In this document: positions 17,410-28,037 of the stretch, piece after piece | Position numbering within the stretch: the first letter of the stretch is position 1 | How the letters are laid out: each line of letters begins with the position of its first letter | Origin: Acetobacter musti | Lineage (GTDB): Bacteria > Pseudomonadota > Alphaproteobacteria > Acetobacterales > Acetobacteraceae | DNA length: 64,000 bases | Direction: 5' to 3' | Assembly (NCBI RefSeq): GCF_011516835.1 | Contig: NZ_WOTB01000011.1 | Span: 62,001 to 126,000, forward strand | The notes under the pieces: model-generated | The model's database searches: none | Told to the model about the DNA's origin: nothing | The model's input: the letters and a program-made list of their open reading frames with translations, nothing else | Made by a program: the position numbers and the translations under genes

Positions 17410-18780
17410 TCAGTTTAAAGGATACGGTGTTTCAGGCGCCGTTTTCATCTGCTCTTTCCGGAGACGCGCAACCTCCGTCGCGGTGACCGGATCAGCATTA
17501 TTTCCCCAGCTCGCCCTGATGAACGAGACAACATCAGCCACCTGCTGATCGGTCATCGTGCCGCCAAACCCGGGCATCACAAAAGATGACGGTGACGAGC
17601 GCATGGCAGGAACAGTGCTGCCGGCAATGACGATCCGCACGAGGCTGTCGGGCGCTGGATTCATCACGACCGGATTACCGGCAAGCGGCGGGAATGTCGT
17701 CGGATAAGCCGTGCCATCGGTCCGGTGGCAGGCTGCACACCGATCAACATAGACTCTCGCGCCACGGGCCGATATATCGCCATTCCGCAGCGCCAGAGCC
17801 TCGGTCCTGTCGTAGACCCATGGCGTCTGGTCCCTGTCGGCAGCCGGAAGAGATTTAAGAAAACGGGCGATGGAATAAAGATCTTTATCGCTGAGATATT
17901 GCGTTCCGTGCCCGACCGCTCCGGACATGCCTCCAAAAGCCGATCCGTGAGCGACGCGACCGTTGCGCAGAAAACCGACGATGTCCTTCTCCGACCAGCG
18001 ACCAAGACCAGTGCGGTTTTCCCCGCGCAGGCTTGTCGGCGTCCATCCGTCGACCGCGCCGCCGCCGGAAAGGAAAAGCGAACTCTCCGCCGCCGTTAAG
18101 GCTTTTTCCTGTAAAGTGATCGCACGCGGGGTATGACACGCACCGCAATGACCCGGGCCTTCAACAAGATAGGCGCCACGCGCCATGTCCGGATCATCCG
18201 CGAAACGCGCCGTCGATTTTATGGCCCGCTCAGGAGACGGGGCAAAGGCGGCCTGCCAGATGCGCAGAGGCCAGCGCATTGAAAACGGCCAGGAAATCGT
18301 GCTGGCCGGAGGCGTTTCGGCTGATGCCTGAACATCAGTCGTAAAATAAACATAGAGCGCGTGTATGTCCTCATCCGTCATCCGGGCATAAGACGGGTAC
18401 GGCATGGCGGGATAAAGCGGCGCGCCATCAGCGCGAATGCCTTCGCGTAACGCGCGGCCAAACTGCGCCTCGGTGTAACGACCAGTTCCGTGATCGCGAT
18501 CAGGCGTAATATTGGAAGAAAAGATTGTACCAAAGGGAAGGCTGAAAGGTACCCCTCCCGCGAAACGCGCATGACCGGGAACGGAATGACAGGCCGCACA
18601 GTCAGAAGCACGCGCAAGATACTCGCCCCGCTTTTGAAGAAACTCCGTGTCCTGCGCCAGAGCGCCGGTTTCAGAGACAAAAGCCAGCGCAGCGACTGTC
18701 AGCAGCAGCCTGATTCCGGAACACTTCAGATATTGAAAAACAAATTCTGTGATCAGAGTTTTTTTCGATATCAGACTCAT
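17410..18780 (-). CDS. Tri-haem cytochrome c subunit of membrane FAD dehydrogenase
   Basis: The predicted 456-aa periplasmic, membrane-anchored cytochrome carries electrons from the flavoprotein subunit to ubiquinone. There are three CxxCH haem c sites: CAACH at 61-65, CGACH at 212-216 and CAACH at 348-352. A hydrophobic signal segment (about 20-42, ending GALAQD) precedes them. I start it at the ATG 18778-18780, whose ATGA overlaps the stop of the GMC gene. This gives tight coupling and leaves the signal peptide at the N-terminus. It matches cytochrome subunits of gluconate, sorbitol and related dehydrogenases of acetic acid bacteria. The C-terminus lacks an obvious long membrane helix. Confidence 0.92.
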   Translation of the reverse strand: MSLISKKTLITEFVFQYLKCSGIRLLLTVAALAFVSETGALAQDTEFLQKRGEYLARASDCAACHSVPGHARFAGGVPFSLPFGTIFSSNITPDRDHGTGRYTEAQFGRALREGIRADGAPLYPAMPYPSYARMTDEDIHALYVYFTTDVQASAETPPASTISWPFSMRWPLRIWQAAFAPSPERAIKSTARFADDPDMARGAYLVEGPGHCGACHTPRAITLQEKALTAAESSLFLSGGGAVDGWTPTSLRGENRTGLGRWSEKDIVGFLRNGRVAHGSAFGGMSGAVGHGTQYLSDKDLYSIARFLKSLPAADRDQTPWVYDRTEALALRNGDISARGARVYVDRCAACHRTDGTAYPTTFPPLAGNPVVMNPAPDSLVRIVIAGSTVPAMRSSPSSFVMPGFGGTMTDQQVADVVSFIRASWGNNADPVTATEVARLRKEQMKTAPETPYPLN

Positions 18781-20561
18781 GCCGGCACCAGCGGACCGGG
18801 ATTTTTCAGGTACGTCGTGCGGATATGGTGCGCGCTCCAGTATGCGAGTGCGGCGACCATGCCTGTGGGATTGTATCCTGTGCCCTGCGGGAAGGCGTTT
18901 GAGCCGATGACGAAAACGTTGGAGACGTCCCAGCACTGCAGGTAGCGGTTCAGGGCACTGGTCGCGGGGTCGCTGCCCATGACCGCGCCGCCGCCGAGAT
19001 GGGTGGTCTGGTAGAACCGGGTATCGAAGGGCTGGCCGAATTCCTTCATGCCCAGGTGGGTCTGGCGGGCGCCCATGGCCTTCGTGACCGCGGCGATTTT
19101 GCCGACGACGTAACGGTTCATGCGGATATCGTTGTCTTTCCAGTCGAATGTCATCCGCAGGAGCGGACGTCCGAAGGCGTCTTTCCAGGTCGGGTCGAGA
19201 TCGAGGAAGACATCCCGGTAGGCCATGTTGGAGCCGTGGGCGTCCATCCGGACGGCGTGTTTGTAGGTGTCGATCATGCCGCTTTTCCAGGCCGATCCCC
19301 AGCGCGGGGTGCCTGGCGGGCCGCCGGCTTTTGCCGCGGCGATGGCCTTGACGCCGGCCTGATTGACCCAGACGGGCGATCCGCCGATGAAGCCGAGGGG
19401 GCCGTGATCGAAATTTTCGCTGTTGAAATCATCGAAAGCAACGCCGCCGCCGCCTGTGCCGATGAACTGGCTGGTCCAGACCGAGGGGTCCAGCCAGGCG
19501 GTGGTGGTGCTGATGTTCTGGTAGACGAAGTTACGTCCGACGACGCCGGTGCCGGCGACGGGGTCGTAGGGTTTGCCGATGCCTGAGACGAGCATCAGAT
19601 GGACGTTGTTGAACTGGAAGGCGGCCAGGATGACGAGTTCGGCCGACTGGATGACCTCGTTCCCCTTCTCGTCGAGATAGGTGACGCCGGTGGCACGGGT
19701 TTTCGTGGAATCGAGCGTGACGTGCAGGACGGTGGAATTGGGACGGATCTCGAACAGTTTGTTTCTGCGCAGGACCGGGAGGATGTTTACGTTCGGGGAG
19801 GCCTTTGAATACATATAGCAGGCATAACCGCTGCAGTATCCGCAGAAATTGCACGGGCCCATCTGGGCGCCGTAAGGGTTGGTGTACTGGCGGGAGGCGT
19901 TGGCGGCCGGGATGGCGTAGGGGTGGTATCCGGCTTCCGCTGCGGCTTTCCGGAAAAGATGAGCGCCGGTCACGTCTTTGAGCGGCGGCAGGGGGAAGTG
20001 ATCCGAGCGGTCGGGGGCGAAGACGTTGCCGTTGCCGACGACCTTGCCGTTGACGGTGTAGGCCTCGCCGGAGGTTCCGAAGACCTTTTCGGCCTTGTCG
20101 AAAAACGGTTCGAGCTCGGCGTAGGTGACGCCGTAATCCTGGAGGTTCATGCCTTCGGGGATGAAGGATTTTCCGTATTTCGAGATGACCGTGCTGCGCA
20201 GTGTCAGGTCATCCGGCGCGATGCGGAGATGGACGCCGGACCAGTGCAGGCCGGCGCCGCCGACGCCCTCGCCGGGCAGGAAGGCGGCGAGCTGGCGGTA
20301 TGGCAGGGCGGTCTGGCTGATGTTGTTGCGGATGGTGACGGTGGTTTTCTGCAGCTTCTGGAAGATTTTGAAACGGTAATTGCCTTCGAGTTCGTCCAGG
20401 GAGCCGGGGTAGGCGCCGTCGGCGGCCGTGCTGCGCTCCCCTCCCCGTTCGAGCATGACGACGCGCTGGCCGGCCTCGGTCAGTTCCTTGGCCATGATGG
20501 AGCCGGCCCAGCCGCCACCGACGATGACGACGTCGACGGATCTGCGTGTGATGGTGGCCAT
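18777..20561 (-). CDS. GMC-family FAD dehydrogenase large subunit (gluconate/sorbitol dehydrogenase type)
   Basis: This 594-aa flavoprotein oxidises a sugar, sugar acid or polyol in the periplasm. The FAD-binding dinucleotide fold is seen at residues 8-38 (VDVVIVGGGWAGSIMAKELT). The GMC C-terminal domain is seen with GGAVMGSDPATSALN and FPQGTGYNPTGMVAALAYW. Cysteines in GPCNFCGYCSGYACY are typical of this three-subunit group, where an Fe-S cluster near the flavin has been described. Substrate (gluconate, 2-ketogluconate, sorbitol, other) cannot be read from sequence alone. It has no signal peptide of its own, so co-export with the Tat-signal small subunit is expected. It lies between small and cytochrome subunit genes. 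Confidence 0.93.
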   Translation of the reverse strand: MATITRRSVDVVIVGGGWAGSIMAKELTEAGQRVVMLERGGERSTAADGAYPGSLDELEGNYRFKIFQKLQKTTVTIRNNISQTALPYRQLAAFLPGEGVGGAGLHWSGVHLRIAPDDLTLRSTVISKYGKSFIPEGMNLQDYGVTYAELEPFFDKAEKVFGTSGEAYTVNGKVVGNGNVFAPDRSDHFPLPPLKDVTGAHLFRKAAAEAGYHPYAIPAANASRQYTNPYGAQMGPCNFCGYCSGYACYMYSKASPNVNILPVLRRNKLFEIRPNSTVLHVTLDSTKTRATGVTYLDEKGNEVIQSAELVILAAFQFNNVHLMLVSGIGKPYDPVAGTGVVGRNFVYQNISTTTAWLDPSVWTSQFIGTGGGGVAFDDFNSENFDHGPLGFIGGSPVWVNQAGVKAIAAAKAGGPPGTPRWGSAWKSGMIDTYKHAVRMDAHGSNMAYRDVFLDLDPTWKDAFGRPLLRMTFDWKDNDIRMNRYVVGKIAAVTKAMGARQTHLGMKEFGQPFDTRFYQTTHLGGGAVMGSDPATSALNRYLQCWDVSNVFVIGSNAFPQGTGYNPTGMVAALAYWSAHHIRTTYLKNPGPLVPA

Positions 20562-20576
20562 GTCAGATCGTCTCCA

Positions 20577-21257
20577 TCAGATGGTTTCTCCGGAGATCGA
20601 GACCGACCCGAGCGGGTATTCGCGGCCGTACTGGTCGACCCAGTCCATGAAATCGGCGCGGGCGCCGGGGAAGCCGGTCATGGCCCAGCCGCCGAGGCCT
20701 TTGTTTCCGCCGTGGATCGGGTCGGCGAACGCACCTTCCTGGGTGTTGCCGAGCAGATGTCCGAAGAAGGTTGATGCCGGGAGGTCGCCGAACTGATGCG
20801 TGCCGGTCTCCAGTTCGGTCAGAAAGGCGTCGCGGGTTGCGGCGTCGAGGCTGGCGAATTCGGCGTTGTGCATCTGCAGCGCGAGCGCGCGGGCTCCGGC
20901 GATGCCGCGGCGGTAAATGTCGCGCGGGGTGTAGGGGAGCTGGTAGCCGAGATTGGCCGGGCCGGTGACGTGCGGGCCCTGCATGTACCACAGGGCGCCG
21001 TATGCGTAGGGGGTTTCCATCTGGCGGTCGATGAATTCGGGCACGCCGAGTTCGATGGCGCCGGGACCGGAGGCGTCGTGCGGGATCAGGCGGTCGCAGG
21101 CTGCATGCAGGAAGCGCCATTCGTCGGTCGTGAAAAAGACCGGCCTGTAGGCGCTTTCCGGCGGGGCGGCTTCAGCGAGGCGGGCGCAGGCTGTGAGGGC
21201 CGTGGCGCCGGCGAGTGTCTGAAGCAGGTTACGGCGGGACAGAAGCGATGGCGGCAT
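20577..21257 (-). CDS. FAD dehydrogenase small subunit (gluconate 2-dehydrogenase subunit 3 family)
   Basis: The 226-aa small subunit brings the complex to the periplasm through the Tat system. The N-terminus has a twin-arginine signal (SRRNLLQTLAGATALTACA) and a Cys that may also be a lipobox-like position. The body (FTTDEWRFLHAACDRLIPHD, then GVPEFIDRQMETPYAYG and GGWAMTGFPGARADFMDW) is typical of the gluconate 2-dehydrogenase subunit 3 family. The gene is first in the operon; 15 bases separate its stop from the large-subunit start. The three genes (small, large, cytochrome) have the standard order for acetic acid bacteria. Confidence 0.92.
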   Translation of the reverse strand: MPPSLLSRRNLLQTLAGATALTACARLAEAAPPESAYRPVFFTTDEWRFLHAACDRLIPHDASGPGAIELGVPEFIDRQMETPYAYGALWYMQGPHVTGPANLGYQLPYTPRDIYRRGIAGARALALQMHNAEFASLDAATRDAFLTELETGTHQFGDLPASTFFGHLLGNTQEGAFADPIHGGNKGLGGWAMTGFPGARADFMDWVDQYGREYPLGSVSISGETI

Positions 21258-21435
21258 ACGGTCGTTGGGACTCTGCGTCGTGATGGTTCCGGAATGACGG
21301 GTGTGTGGCGACTATAGGGATGGCGGCAGAGGGGAGCAAACCCGGAGGGGGAGCCGGGAGAGGAAGGGCTGGCGGTGCGGATGTGGGGTCTGGTAACAGT
21401 CTCGCTCCGCTTTTTTGTCTGGTCTGTTTTCCGTC

Positions 21436-21858
21436 ATGGCGATTTCTGTTGCACCGGGCCTGTCTCTTCAGGAGGCCGAGCTTGTCTTTACCTACATTCT
21501 GGCGTCCGGTCCGGGCGGGCAGAATGTCAACAAGGTCGCGACGGCGGCGCAGCTGCGGTTCGACGTGGTGCGGTCGCCGTCTCTGTGCGAGCGAACGAAA
21601 GCGCGACTGCTCCGGCTGGCGGGGAGCCGGGCGACGCGGGACGGGGTGATTGTGATTACCGCGCGCAATTTCCGGACGCAGCAGAAGAACCGTGAGGACG
21701 CGACGGAGCGGCTGGCGACGCTGATCCGGGAGGCGGCGCACCGGCAGGCCTTCCGGGTGGCGACGCGTCCGGGCCGGGCGGCGCGGCAGCGGCGGCTGGA
21801 CGGGAAAGCGCACCGGGCGGGGATCAAGCGCGGGCGGAAGGTGCGGGGGGAGGAGTGA
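21436..21858 (+). CDS. arfB: Ribosome-rescue peptidyl-tRNA hydrolase ArfB
   Basis: A 140-aa class I release-factor-like hydrolase that frees peptides from ribosomes stalled without a stop codon. The catalytic GGQ sits at residues 27-29 (ASGPGGQNVNKVATAAQLRF), and the C-terminal tail is strongly basic (from RAARQRRLDGKAHRAGIKR onward), as needed to enter the empty mRNA channel. There is no codon-recognition domain, which separates it from RF1/RF2. I prefer the ATG at 21436 (MAISVAPGLSLQEAEL) over one seven codons earlier because it gives the family N-terminus. It is divergent from the dehydrogenase small subunit. Confidence 0.93.
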   Translation: MAISVAPGLSLQEAELVFTYILASGPGGQNVNKVATAAQLRFDVVRSPSLCERTKARLLRLAGSRATRDGVIVITARNFRTQQKNREDATERLATLIREAAHRQAFRVATRPGRAARQRRLDGKAHRAGIKRGRKVRGEE

Positions 21859-21949
21859 GGGGGTATGGTTTTACTTTGTGTGGGCGCCCCGGTCTGGCCA
21901 GGTAGCTTGCATGATAGCACCCAGATATTACTTTTCTTTCAGGGCTTTT

Positions 21950-22666
21950 TTAATCGGGGCGTGCTGCATAATTAGCAACCGCAGTTGCGACGTCAGTCTG
22001 CTCTCCCGCAATAGAAAGACTTAAGAGTGTTGACATGCCTTGTGTCGACGTTCTCAATCCCTCCTTCCACGCGCGCTTGGAACGGTCTTGAATACTCTCC
22101 ATCACAAGTGTTCGCACTATAGTTGAATAATTCTCGGACTTTAACAGTCGTAAAATGGGCACCGCACACTCAAGCACAGCCTGCCCAAATTGTAATGTTT
22201 CATCTTGTTCGGGAAAGGTTCCTTGGTGTATAACGGCATTTCGGAAACTCGTTTGCTTCTGCGAGAGGAGATTTGGTGGCTGACCAGTCTCAACAAGATA
22301 GAGACCAATAAAAGCTCCAAGCTGACGTTCAGACTGATTAGATATCTGCTTCCATGCGAGAGCGACAACTGATGCATCAATCCCATGCTTCCGGGACGCT
22401 ACGCGAATAAAAAATTCGTATAGTCGTTCAAGAGCGCCAGCGAATGACGCTACTGCGTCACGATAATAGCCATCAACAATCGCCCTGATTGCCATCTCGG
22501 ATAATATCTCAAATTTTTCCTGCTGAATAATTGTGAATGTCCGATGCCCATGATCGCATTTTACTTCAATCACACCGTCATCGGGTATCCTGACCATTTT
22601 GAACGATGAAAAATTCGGGATGCCATTTTCTGCCTGGCATTGCATACAGGGTGCGACTATCTTCAT
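21950..22666 (-). CDS. HEPN-like hypothetical protein with zinc-ribbon-like N-terminus
   Basis: A 238-aa protein in a stretch markedly more AT-rich than its surroundings, suggesting recent transfer. The N-terminus has CMQC (Cys7, Cys10) and CDHGH (Cys37, His41), a plausible zinc knuckle. The middle is helical (AVASFAGALERLYEFFIRVA), and residues 142-147 read RNAVIH, fitting the R-x4-H motif of HEPN RNases. HEPN proteins occur in toxin-antitoxin, abortive infection and CRISPR systems, but many are housekeeping. No partner antitoxin or nucleotidyltransferase is adjacent. It may therefore be a solitary defence-type protein or just an uncharacterised HEPN/Apea-like protein. The domain call is inferred from motif and helicity only. 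Confidence 0.55.
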   Translation of the reverse strand: MKIVAPCMQCQAENGIPNFSSFKMVRIPDDGVIEVKCDHGHRTFTIIQQEKFEILSEMAIRAIVDGYYRDAVASFAGALERLYEFFIRVASRKHGIDASVVALAWKQISNQSERQLGAFIGLYLVETGQPPNLLSQKQTSFRNAVIHQGTFPEQDETLQFGQAVLECAVPILRLLKSENYSTIVRTLVMESIQDRSKRAWKEGLRTSTQGMSTLLSLSIAGEQTDVATAVANYAARPD

Positions 22667-22787
22667 TTTTCGCGTCTATCACTCGGCACGACATTCCGAC
22701 GTCCGGATATAATTTATTCACGTCAAAGAAGCTATGTTTGCAATAGTATAAACGGTCTTAGTAACGCGCCAATACAGTAATTTTAAA

Positions 22788-22845
22788 AACAAACCGGTTT
22801 CCAAAGGTCCGCGACCTTTGGCGGGTCCGGGCGGCGCCCGGAGTT
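22788..22845. repeat. GC-hairpin repeat, family B copy 2
   Basis: AAACCGGTTTCCAAAGGTCCGCGACCTTTGG followed by GGGTCCGGGCGGCGCCCGG: two hairpins sharing sequence with copies at 24.5, 26.0 and 27.9 kb. It fills most of the gap between the dehydrogenase stop at 22879 and the HEPN-like gene start at 22666, and probably terminates the dehydrogenase transcript. Confidence 0.7.
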
Positions 22846-22878
22846 CTTCCCGCCTGACACAAAGCTACACAGAGAAAA

Positions 22879-24339
22879 TCAGAACTTCAGCCCGGCCATA
22901 TGGAAGGATTTGAGTTCGAGGAACTCGTCGATGCCGGGGTGGCCGCCTTCGCGGCCGAGGCCGGACTGTTTGATTCCGCCGAAGGGGGCGCTTTCCATGG
23001 AGACAGAGCCGGTGTTGAGGCCGACCATGCCGAAGTCGAGTGCTTCGCCGACGCGCCAGGCGCGGCTGATGTCGGTGGTGAAGAAGTAGCTGGCGAGGCC
23101 GAAGGGGGTTGAGTTGGCGAGGGTGACGGCTTCTTCTTCGGTCTCGAATTTGAAAACAGGAAGAACAGGACCAAAGGTTTCCTCGCAGGAGACGCGCATG
23201 GCGGAGGTGACGCCTTCCAGCACGACGGGGGTGACGAAGCGGCCGTCGGTGGAGAGAGGGGCGCTGGCGTAACGGGCGCCGTGGCTGAGGGCGTCCTCGA
23301 CATGGGCGCGGATTTTCGCGACGGCGGCGTCGTTGATGAGCGGTCCCATGGTGTTTTTGGGATCGAGGCCGTTGCCGACTTTAAGTTTCGCGACTTCCTC
23401 CGTGATGCGGGCGACGAAGCGGTCGTGGATGCCGGACTGGACGAGGATACGATTGGAGCAGACGCAGGTCTGACCGCTGTTGCGGAATTTGCTGCCCATG
23501 GCGCCGGCGACGGCGGTTTCCAGGTCGGCGTCGTCGAAGACGAGGAGCGGGGCGTTGCCGCCGAGTTCGAGGCTGAGGCGTTTGATGGTGCTGGCGGACT
23601 GTTCCATCAGCAGGGCGCCGACGCGGGTGGAGCCGGTGAAGGAGAGTTTGCGGACGGTCGGGCTGGCGGTGAGGACGGGGCCGATCTCCTTTGCCTCGCC
23701 GGTGACGATGGAGAGCAGGCCGGACGGGAGGCCGGCGCGTTCGGCGAGGACGGCGAGGGCGAGCGCGGAATAGGGTGTAAGTTCGGAAGGTTTGATCACC
23801 ATGCTGCATCCGGCGGCGAAGGCCGGGGCGCATTTGCGGGTGATCATGGCGAGGGGGAAGTTCCAGGGCGTGATGGCGGCGGTGGTGCCGACAGGCTGTT
23901 TGAGGACGAGCACGCGGCGGTCGCGCTGAGGCGGGGTGATGATAGTGCCGTCCATGCGGCGGGCTTCCTCGGCGAACCATCTGAGGAAGGAGGCGGCGTA
24001 TTTCACTTCGCCTTTAGCCTCGGCGAGGACCTTGCCCTGTTCGACGGTCATGATGGTGGCGAGGTCGTCGAGGCTGGCGAGGATGAGGTCGTACCATTTC
24101 ATGAGAATGGCGGCGCGCTCGTCCGGGGTGCGGGTTTTCCATCTTTTCTGGGCGCTGTCGGCGGCGGCGATGGCTTTTTCGGTTTCGGCGGCGGTACAGG
24201 CGGGGATGGTGCCGATGATCTCGCCGGTGGCGGGGTTATCGACGCTGAGGGTTTTGCCGGAGGTAGAGTCCGTCCAGGAGCCGCCGATGAGGGCCTGCTC
24301 GCGGAACAGGGAGGGATCAGAGAGACCGGAGATGGGCAT
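22879..24339 (-). CDS. gabD: NAD(P)-dependent aldehyde / succinate-semialdehyde dehydrogenase
   Basis: The 486-aa aldehyde dehydrogenase superfamily enzyme is closest in features to the succinate-semialdehyde/glutarate-semialdehyde branch. Visible signatures are the cofactor region TPWNFPLAMITRKCAPAFAA, the general-base Glu in LSLELGGNAPLLVF, and the nucleophile Cys in NSGQTCVCSNRILV. The C-terminus holds FGGIKQSGLGREGG. The ATG at 24337-24339 is chosen because AGGAG lies 10 bases upstream and MPISGLSDPSLFREQALIGG gives the family N-terminus. An in-frame extension to 24567 is low-complexity. In acetic acid bacteria such enzymes serve the succinate-semialdehyde bypass of the TCA cycle. The exact substrate is inferred. 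Confidence 0.88.
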   Translation of the reverse strand: MPISGLSDPSLFREQALIGGSWTDSTSGKTLSVDNPATGEIIGTIPACTAAETEKAIAAADSAQKRWKTRTPDERAAILMKWYDLILASLDDLATIMTVEQGKVLAEAKGEVKYAASFLRWFAEEARRMDGTIITPPQRDRRVLVLKQPVGTTAAITPWNFPLAMITRKCAPAFAAGCSMVIKPSELTPYSALALAVLAERAGLPSGLLSIVTGEAKEIGPVLTASPTVRKLSFTGSTRVGALLMEQSASTIKRLSLELGGNAPLLVFDDADLETAVAGAMGSKFRNSGQTCVCSNRILVQSGIHDRFVARITEEVAKLKVGNGLDPKNTMGPLINDAAVAKIRAHVEDALSHGARYASAPLSTDGRFVTPVVLEGVTSAMRVSCEETFGPVLPVFKFETEEEAVTLANSTPFGLASYFFTTDISRAWRVGEALDFGMVGLNTGSVSMESAPFGGIKQSGLGREGGHPGIDEFLELKSFHMAGLKF

Positions 24340-24490
24340 GATGGTGCTCCTGCTGCTGCGTTTTATGGCGGGATCGTGCAGGGGTGTGGGGGCAGGGGTC
24401 AATGCACGGGGTGGTGACGTTCGTGTGCTGGTGTCCGCTGGTGTGGAAACGGGCTGATCCCGGGGTGGGTTGCCTGGAATTGGGAGCGAT

Positions 24491-24612
24491 GACGGGGCTC
24501 TGCCCCGTGTCCCGGCAAAGGTCGCGGACCTTTGCAAACCGGTTTGTTTTTTATAAATCAGGATCAAAGGGGCTGCGCCCCTTTGTGGGTTTCAGGGCAA
24601 AGCCCTGAGAAA
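24491..24612. repeat. GC-hairpin repeats, family B copy 3 (two modules)
   Basis: The 306 bases between the dehydrogenase start (24339) and xthA stop (24646) hold four hairpins: GGGGCTCTGCCCC, AAAGGTCGCGGACCTTT, AAAGGGGCTGCGCCCCTTT and GGGCAAAGCCC. These are joined by AACCGGTTTGTTTTTTATAAATCAGGATC. The same linker recurs at 26.0 and 27.9 kb, so the unit is a composite element. The rest of the gap should carry the dehydrogenase promoter. Confidence 0.75.
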
Positions 24613-24645
24613 CTGTCGGTTCAGACCGGAGGGCTCACCGGCGTT

Positions 24646-25416
24646 TCAGCGGAGCGTGATCAGCACCGGGACATGGTCGGAGGGTTGCGGCATGGCGCGT
24701 TCCTCGCGGTCGGGGTCGGCGCTGAGGAGGCGTTCGGCGATGCGGGGGGACAGGAGGGCGTGGTCGATGCGCAGGCCCATATCGCGGTTCCAGGCGCCGG
24801 CCTGGTAGTCCCAGAAGGTGTAGCAGGGCGCGGTGGGGTGCATCGCACGGACGGCGTCGGTCAGGCCGCACCAGAGCAGGCGGCGGAAGGCAGCGCGACT
24901 TTCGGGACGGACGAGGGCGTCGGTGGGCGGCAGGGCGCCGGGGGCGAGGTCCTGGTCGGTAGGGCAGACATTGTAGTCGCCGGCGAGGAGGAAATCGGTG
25001 TCGTCGCGCAGCATGACTTCGGCGTGGTCGGCGAGGGCTGAGAAAAATTCCAGCTTGTTCTCAAAGCCGGCCGGCCCGCCGGAATTGCCGTTGGGGAGGT
25101 AAAGGTTGCCGATGACGAGGCCATCGGCGGCGACCTCGATATAGCGAGCGGGAGGCTCGGGATCGCTCAGGCCGGGGAGTTTCTTTGTGCGGAGTTCGGC
25201 CGGGATGCGGGAGAGGATGGCGACGCCGTTATAGGATTTCTGGCCTGCGACGAAGGCGGTGTAGCCGGCGTCCTGGAAGGCTTCCACGGGGAACTGGTGG
25301 GTTTCGCACTTGATCTCCTGGAGGAGGAGGAGATCGGGTTCGATCCGTTTCAGCCAGTCCAGCACGAGGGGCAGGCGCTGGCGGACGGAGTTGACGTTCC
25401 AGGTGGCGATTTTCAT
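24646..25416 (-). CDS. xthA: Exodeoxyribonuclease III
   Basis: A 256-aa AP endonuclease/3'-5' exonuclease of base-excision repair. The endonuclease-exonuclease-phosphatase fold is marked by MKIATWNVNSVRQRLPLVLD at the start, the metal-binding LLLQEIKCE, and GNLYLPNG. FLLAGDYNVCPTDQDL and the C-terminal catalytic SDHVPVLITL (Asp-His pair) complete the set. Length is as expected. The ATG is at 25414-25416. It is 37 bases downstream of erpA, on the same strand. Confidence 0.95.
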   Translation of the reverse strand: MKIATWNVNSVRQRLPLVLDWLKRIEPDLLLLQEIKCETHQFPVEAFQDAGYTAFVAGQKSYNGVAILSRIPAELRTKKLPGLSDPEPPARYIEVAADGLVIGNLYLPNGNSGGPAGFENKLEFFSALADHAEVMLRDDTDFLLAGDYNVCPTDQDLAPGALPPTDALVRPESRAAFRRLLWCGLTDAVRAMHPTAPCYTFWDYQAGAWNRDMGLRIDHALLSPRIAERLLSADPDREERAMPQPSDHVPVLITLR

Positions 25417-25453
25417 GTCGGCGCAGTCGTCCCGCGGATGGTTTGTGCGGGCG

Positions 25454-25804
25454 TCAGCCGGCGAGTGAGAAGCTGGTGCCGCAGCCGCAGGAGGAGGCGG
25501 CGTTCGGATTTTTCACGGCGAAGTGAGCGCCCATGAGTTTGTCGATGTAGTCGAGTTCGGAGCCTTCGAGCAGGTCGAGGCTGCCGGGATCGACGACGAC
25601 GCGGATGCCGTTTTTCTCGATGGTGATGTCATCGGGGGCGGTTTCGGGGTCGAGTCTGAACTCGTACTGGAAACCGTTGCAGCCGCCGGCGGACACCGCC
25701 ACGCGCAGGGCGGGCGGCGTGCTGTCCTCTTTGCGCGCGGCGATGATTTCCGCGATGCGGCGGGCGGCGGCGTCTGAGACGGAAAAGCGGGGCTGCTGGG
25801 TCAT
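25454..25804 (-). CDS. erpA: Iron-sulfur cluster insertion protein ErpA
   Basis: The 116-aa A-type carrier (HesB/IscA/ErpA family) passes Fe-S clusters to apo-enzymes. Three conserved cysteines are seen: one in SAGGCNGFQYEF and two in the C-terminal SSCGCGTSF. FSVSDAAARRIAEIIA is the usual N-terminal helix. Length and spacing fit ErpA. It is followed at 37 bases by xthA on the same strand, an order often seen in alphaproteobacteria. The distinction between ErpA and IscA is not certain from sequence alone. Confidence 0.88.
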   Translation of the reverse strand: MTQQPRFSVSDAAARRIAEIIAARKEDSTPPALRVAVSAGGCNGFQYEFRLDPETAPDDITIEKNGIRVVVDPGSLDLLEGSELDYIDKLMGAHFAVKNPNAASSCGCGTSFSLAG

Positions 25805-25899
25805 GGGTGGATAATGGGGTGTCTGAGAGGGGATGGAAAGGGTGGAAAGAGTCTTTTCAGGGTAGTTTTACCGGGCCTTCCCCCCACGTCCCGATTTGT

Positions 25900-26060
25900 T
25901 GTTACAGACCGGGATCAAAGGGGCCACGCCCCTTTGCGGGTTTCAGGGCAGAGCCCTGAGAATATCGCACAGCGTAAAGCACTGGTTTTTGTGGAGAGAC
26001 TTCCGGGCGCTGCCCGGACCCGGCAAAGGTCGCGGACCTTCGCAAACCGTTTTGTTCAGC
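25900..26060. repeat. GC-hairpin repeats, family B copy 4 (two modules)
   Basis: Module one: ACAGACCGGGATCAAAGGGG, CCCCTTTGCGGGTTTCAGGG and GCAGAGCCCTGAG. Module two after a 40-base spacer: GGGCGCTGCCCGGACCCGGC, AAAGGTCGCGGACCTTCG and CAAACCGTTTTGTT. Module one nearly matches copies at 8.0 and 24.6 kb. The element fills the gap between the PII stop and erpA start (both minus strand). Confidence 0.75.
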
Positions 26061-26087
26061 AAATCAGAGCGAAACTCTGAGGCTGTA

Positions 26088-27904
<1,817 letters not shown>

Positions 27905-27916
27905 GCGGGGCTTTTT

Positions 27917-28037
27917 ATTCAGGGCTCTGCCCTGAAACCCGCCAAAGGTCACAGACCTTTGGAAACCATTTTGTTTTCATAAATCAGGGTGCAGGGATCT
28001 GCGATCCCTGCCGGGTCCGGGCAGAGCCCGGAAACCC
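27917..28037. repeat. GC-hairpin repeats, family B copy 5
   Basis: Hairpins CAGGGCTCTGCCCTG, AAAGGTCACAGACCTTT, GCAGGGATCTGCGATCCCTGC and CCGGGCAGAGCCCGG, with an AACCATTTTGTTTTCATAAATCAGGGTG linker. It sits exactly between two convergent genes and ends next to the stop codon of the unknown gene at 28038, so it probably terminates both. Confidence 0.75.

Noticed and set aside
23281-24417. 378-codon Gly/Asp/Ala-rich plus-strand frame
   Set aside because: Antisense of the aldehyde dehydrogenase gene, whose catalytic motifs are intact.
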